Origin: an uncultured Muribaculaceae bacterium
GTDB taxonomy: Bacteria > Bacteroidota > Bacteroidia > Bacteroidales > Muribaculaceae
NCBI GenBank assembly: GCA_910589095.1
Contig: CAJUSN010000092.1
Location: forward strand, 1-6,268
Length of the DNA: 6,268 nucleotides
Direction: 5' to 3'
This document shows positions 5,349 through 6,268 of the stretch, piece by piece. The translations under genes were made by a program, and so were the position numbers. How positions within the stretch are numbered: position 1 is the first letter of the stretch; every line of letters starts with the position of its first letter. The notes under the pieces are model-generated. The model made no database searches. It had not been told where the DNA came from and saw only the letters and a list, made by a program, of their open reading frames with translations.

Positions 5349-6268
5349 ATGAAATGGTTGCTTAATAAAATGAAGTCTAAGCCAGTGCTGTTTTCTCTTC
5401 TGGCTATTGTCGCAGTTGCTGCTGTGGCAGGTACGATAATTGCAATAACAAAATCAAAGGAAGACAAAGTATCTGACACAAAGGATGCACAATCAGTTGT
5501 TATTGCTGAGGTGCAACCCGCCGACGTGTATGTATATGGCGATTTTGTAGGACGCATAAAAGGTCAGCAATTTGTCGAGGTGAGAGCTCGCGTAGAGGGC
5601 TACCTTCAAAAAATGCTTTTTTCAGAAGGTACATTCGTAAAGAAAGGGCAGACACTTTTCGTAATTGACCCAACCGTGTATAAAGCGAGGGTTAACAAAG
5701 CGAGGGCTCAGCTAAATAAGGCAAAAGCTCAAGCGCAAAAGGCAAGTCGTGATTTGGCACGTATCCGTCCGCTTCATGCTCAGAATGCAGCCAGTCAGCT
5801 TGATCTCGATAATGCTGAAGCAGCCTATGAAGGTGCTGAAGCCGACGTAGCTGTTTGTCAGGCCGACCTGACGCAAGCTGAAATTACCCTTGGCTACACT
5901 GAAGTGAAAGCCCCAATTTCAGGCTATATCTCTCAGCGTGGTGTGGACCTTGGCACATTTGTAGGCCCAGGCGCAACCTCATTGCTTGCAACTGTTGTGA
6001 ACAGCGATACAGTGCATGTGGAATTTTCTATGACAGCATTGGATTATCTCAACAGCAAAAATCGAAACGTTACCTTAGGAGAGCGCGTTAACGACCGAGA
6101 TTGGGATCCCTATGTCACTGTAACACTTGCCGATGGATCCATCTATCCATTCAAGGGCGTGGTTGATTTCGCTGACCCGCAAGTTGATCCAAAAACAGGT
6201 ACATTCCTTGTCCGTGCCGAGATGCCCAATCCCGACAGGACTTTGCTCCCTGGTGAAATTACCAAGGT
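5349..6268 (+). CDS. RND efflux periplasmic adaptor (membrane fusion protein), 3' end missing
   Basis: Periplasmic adaptor (AcrA/MexA family) linking an inner-membrane RND transporter to a TolC-like outer-membrane channel. The first 306 codons are present, against a usual 370-430, and the frame is open at the window edge. A basic start (MKWLLNKMKSK) precedes a hydrophobic segment (about 13-33). There is no lipobox cysteine, so it is either a Sec signal or a membrane anchor. Next come the first half of the lipoyl domain (VRARVEGYLQKM to GQTLFVIDP, about 76-108) and an Ala/Lys/Gln-rich alpha-helical hairpin (about 112-180). The hairpin tip has Arg138, Leu142 and Ser149 in the R-x3-L-x6-S spacing known as the channel-contact motif. 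The lipoyl domain closes with LGYTEVKAPISGYISQRG (181-198), followed by the beta-barrel domain. The ATG at 5349-5351 gives a normal signal region; Met8 is a less likely start. The substrate cannot be inferred. No regulator gene lies upstream. The transporter and channel genes would be expected just beyond 6268. Confidence 0.93.
   Translation, partial: MKWLLNKMKSKPVLFSLLAIVAVAAVAGTIIAITKSKEDKVSDTKDAQSVVIAEVQPADVYVYGDFVGRIKGQQFVEVRARVEGYLQKMLFSEGTFVKKGQTLFVIDPTVYKARVNKARAQLNKAKAQAQKASRDLARIRPLHAQNAASQLDLDNAEAAYEGAEADVAVCQADLTQAEITLGYTEVKAPISGYISQRGVDLGTFVGPGATSLLATVVNSDTVHVEFSMTALDYLNSKNRNVTLGERVNDRDWDPYVTVTLADGSIYPFKGVVDFADPQVDPKTGTFLVRAEMPNPDRTLLPGEITK

Noticed and set aside
5273..5557. Minus-strand open frame of 94 codons opposite the adaptor start
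   Set aside because: Antisense to the signal region and lipoyl domain of a clear efflux adaptor; low-complexity Ala/Thr translation.

Overview
This window looks like a chromosomal segment from the Bacteroidota, most likely Bacteroidales. The evidence is sequence style: TAnnTTTG-type promoter boxes, A-rich leaders without Shine-Dalgarno motifs, a Bacteroidales-type arm-binding integrase N-terminus, and a 904-residue pyruvate phosphate dikinase. A gut Muribaculaceae-like genome would fit, but that narrower placement is only an impression.

Layout. Positions 1-638 (minus strand) hold debris of a mobile element. The N-terminal arm-binding domain of a tyrosine recombinase (about 417-638) runs without a gap, but in a different frame, into an acidic low-complexity protein fragment that leaves the window at position 1. 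Its last visible residues resemble a segment of large proteins carried by Bacteroidales conjugative elements and prophages. Upstream of the integrase start, 657-721 holds six copies (one degenerate) of a TTGTATGCG-like motif at 10-12 bp spacing, the pattern expected of integrase arm sites or a cooperative operator. A C9 tract (763-771) and a long imperfect hairpin (780-824) lie between this and ppdK.

Positions 859-3573 (minus) encode pyruvate phosphate dikinase (ppdK), complete and with its active-site motifs intact. A divergent intergenic region (3574-3793) carries a plausible promoter for ppdK and another for rlmD. Positions 3794-5209 (plus) encode an RlmD-type 23S rRNA uracil-C5 methyltransferase with its 4Fe-4S and catalytic cysteines; it appears to start at TTG. 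After a 139-bp gap, 5349-6268 (plus) holds the first 306 codons of an RND-efflux periplasmic adaptor, truncated by the window edge; the transporter and outer-membrane channel would be expected next.

How they fit together. The three intact genes are ordinary core functions (PEP/pyruvate interconversion, rRNA modification, efflux) with no obvious shared pathway. The unusual part is the left 860 bases. It reads as the end of an integrated element placed just beyond the ppdK terminator, whose integrase was later broken by a deletion or rearrangement. I see no clear new defence or metabolic system. The phased repeat array and the integrase/cargo junction deserve the closest look.
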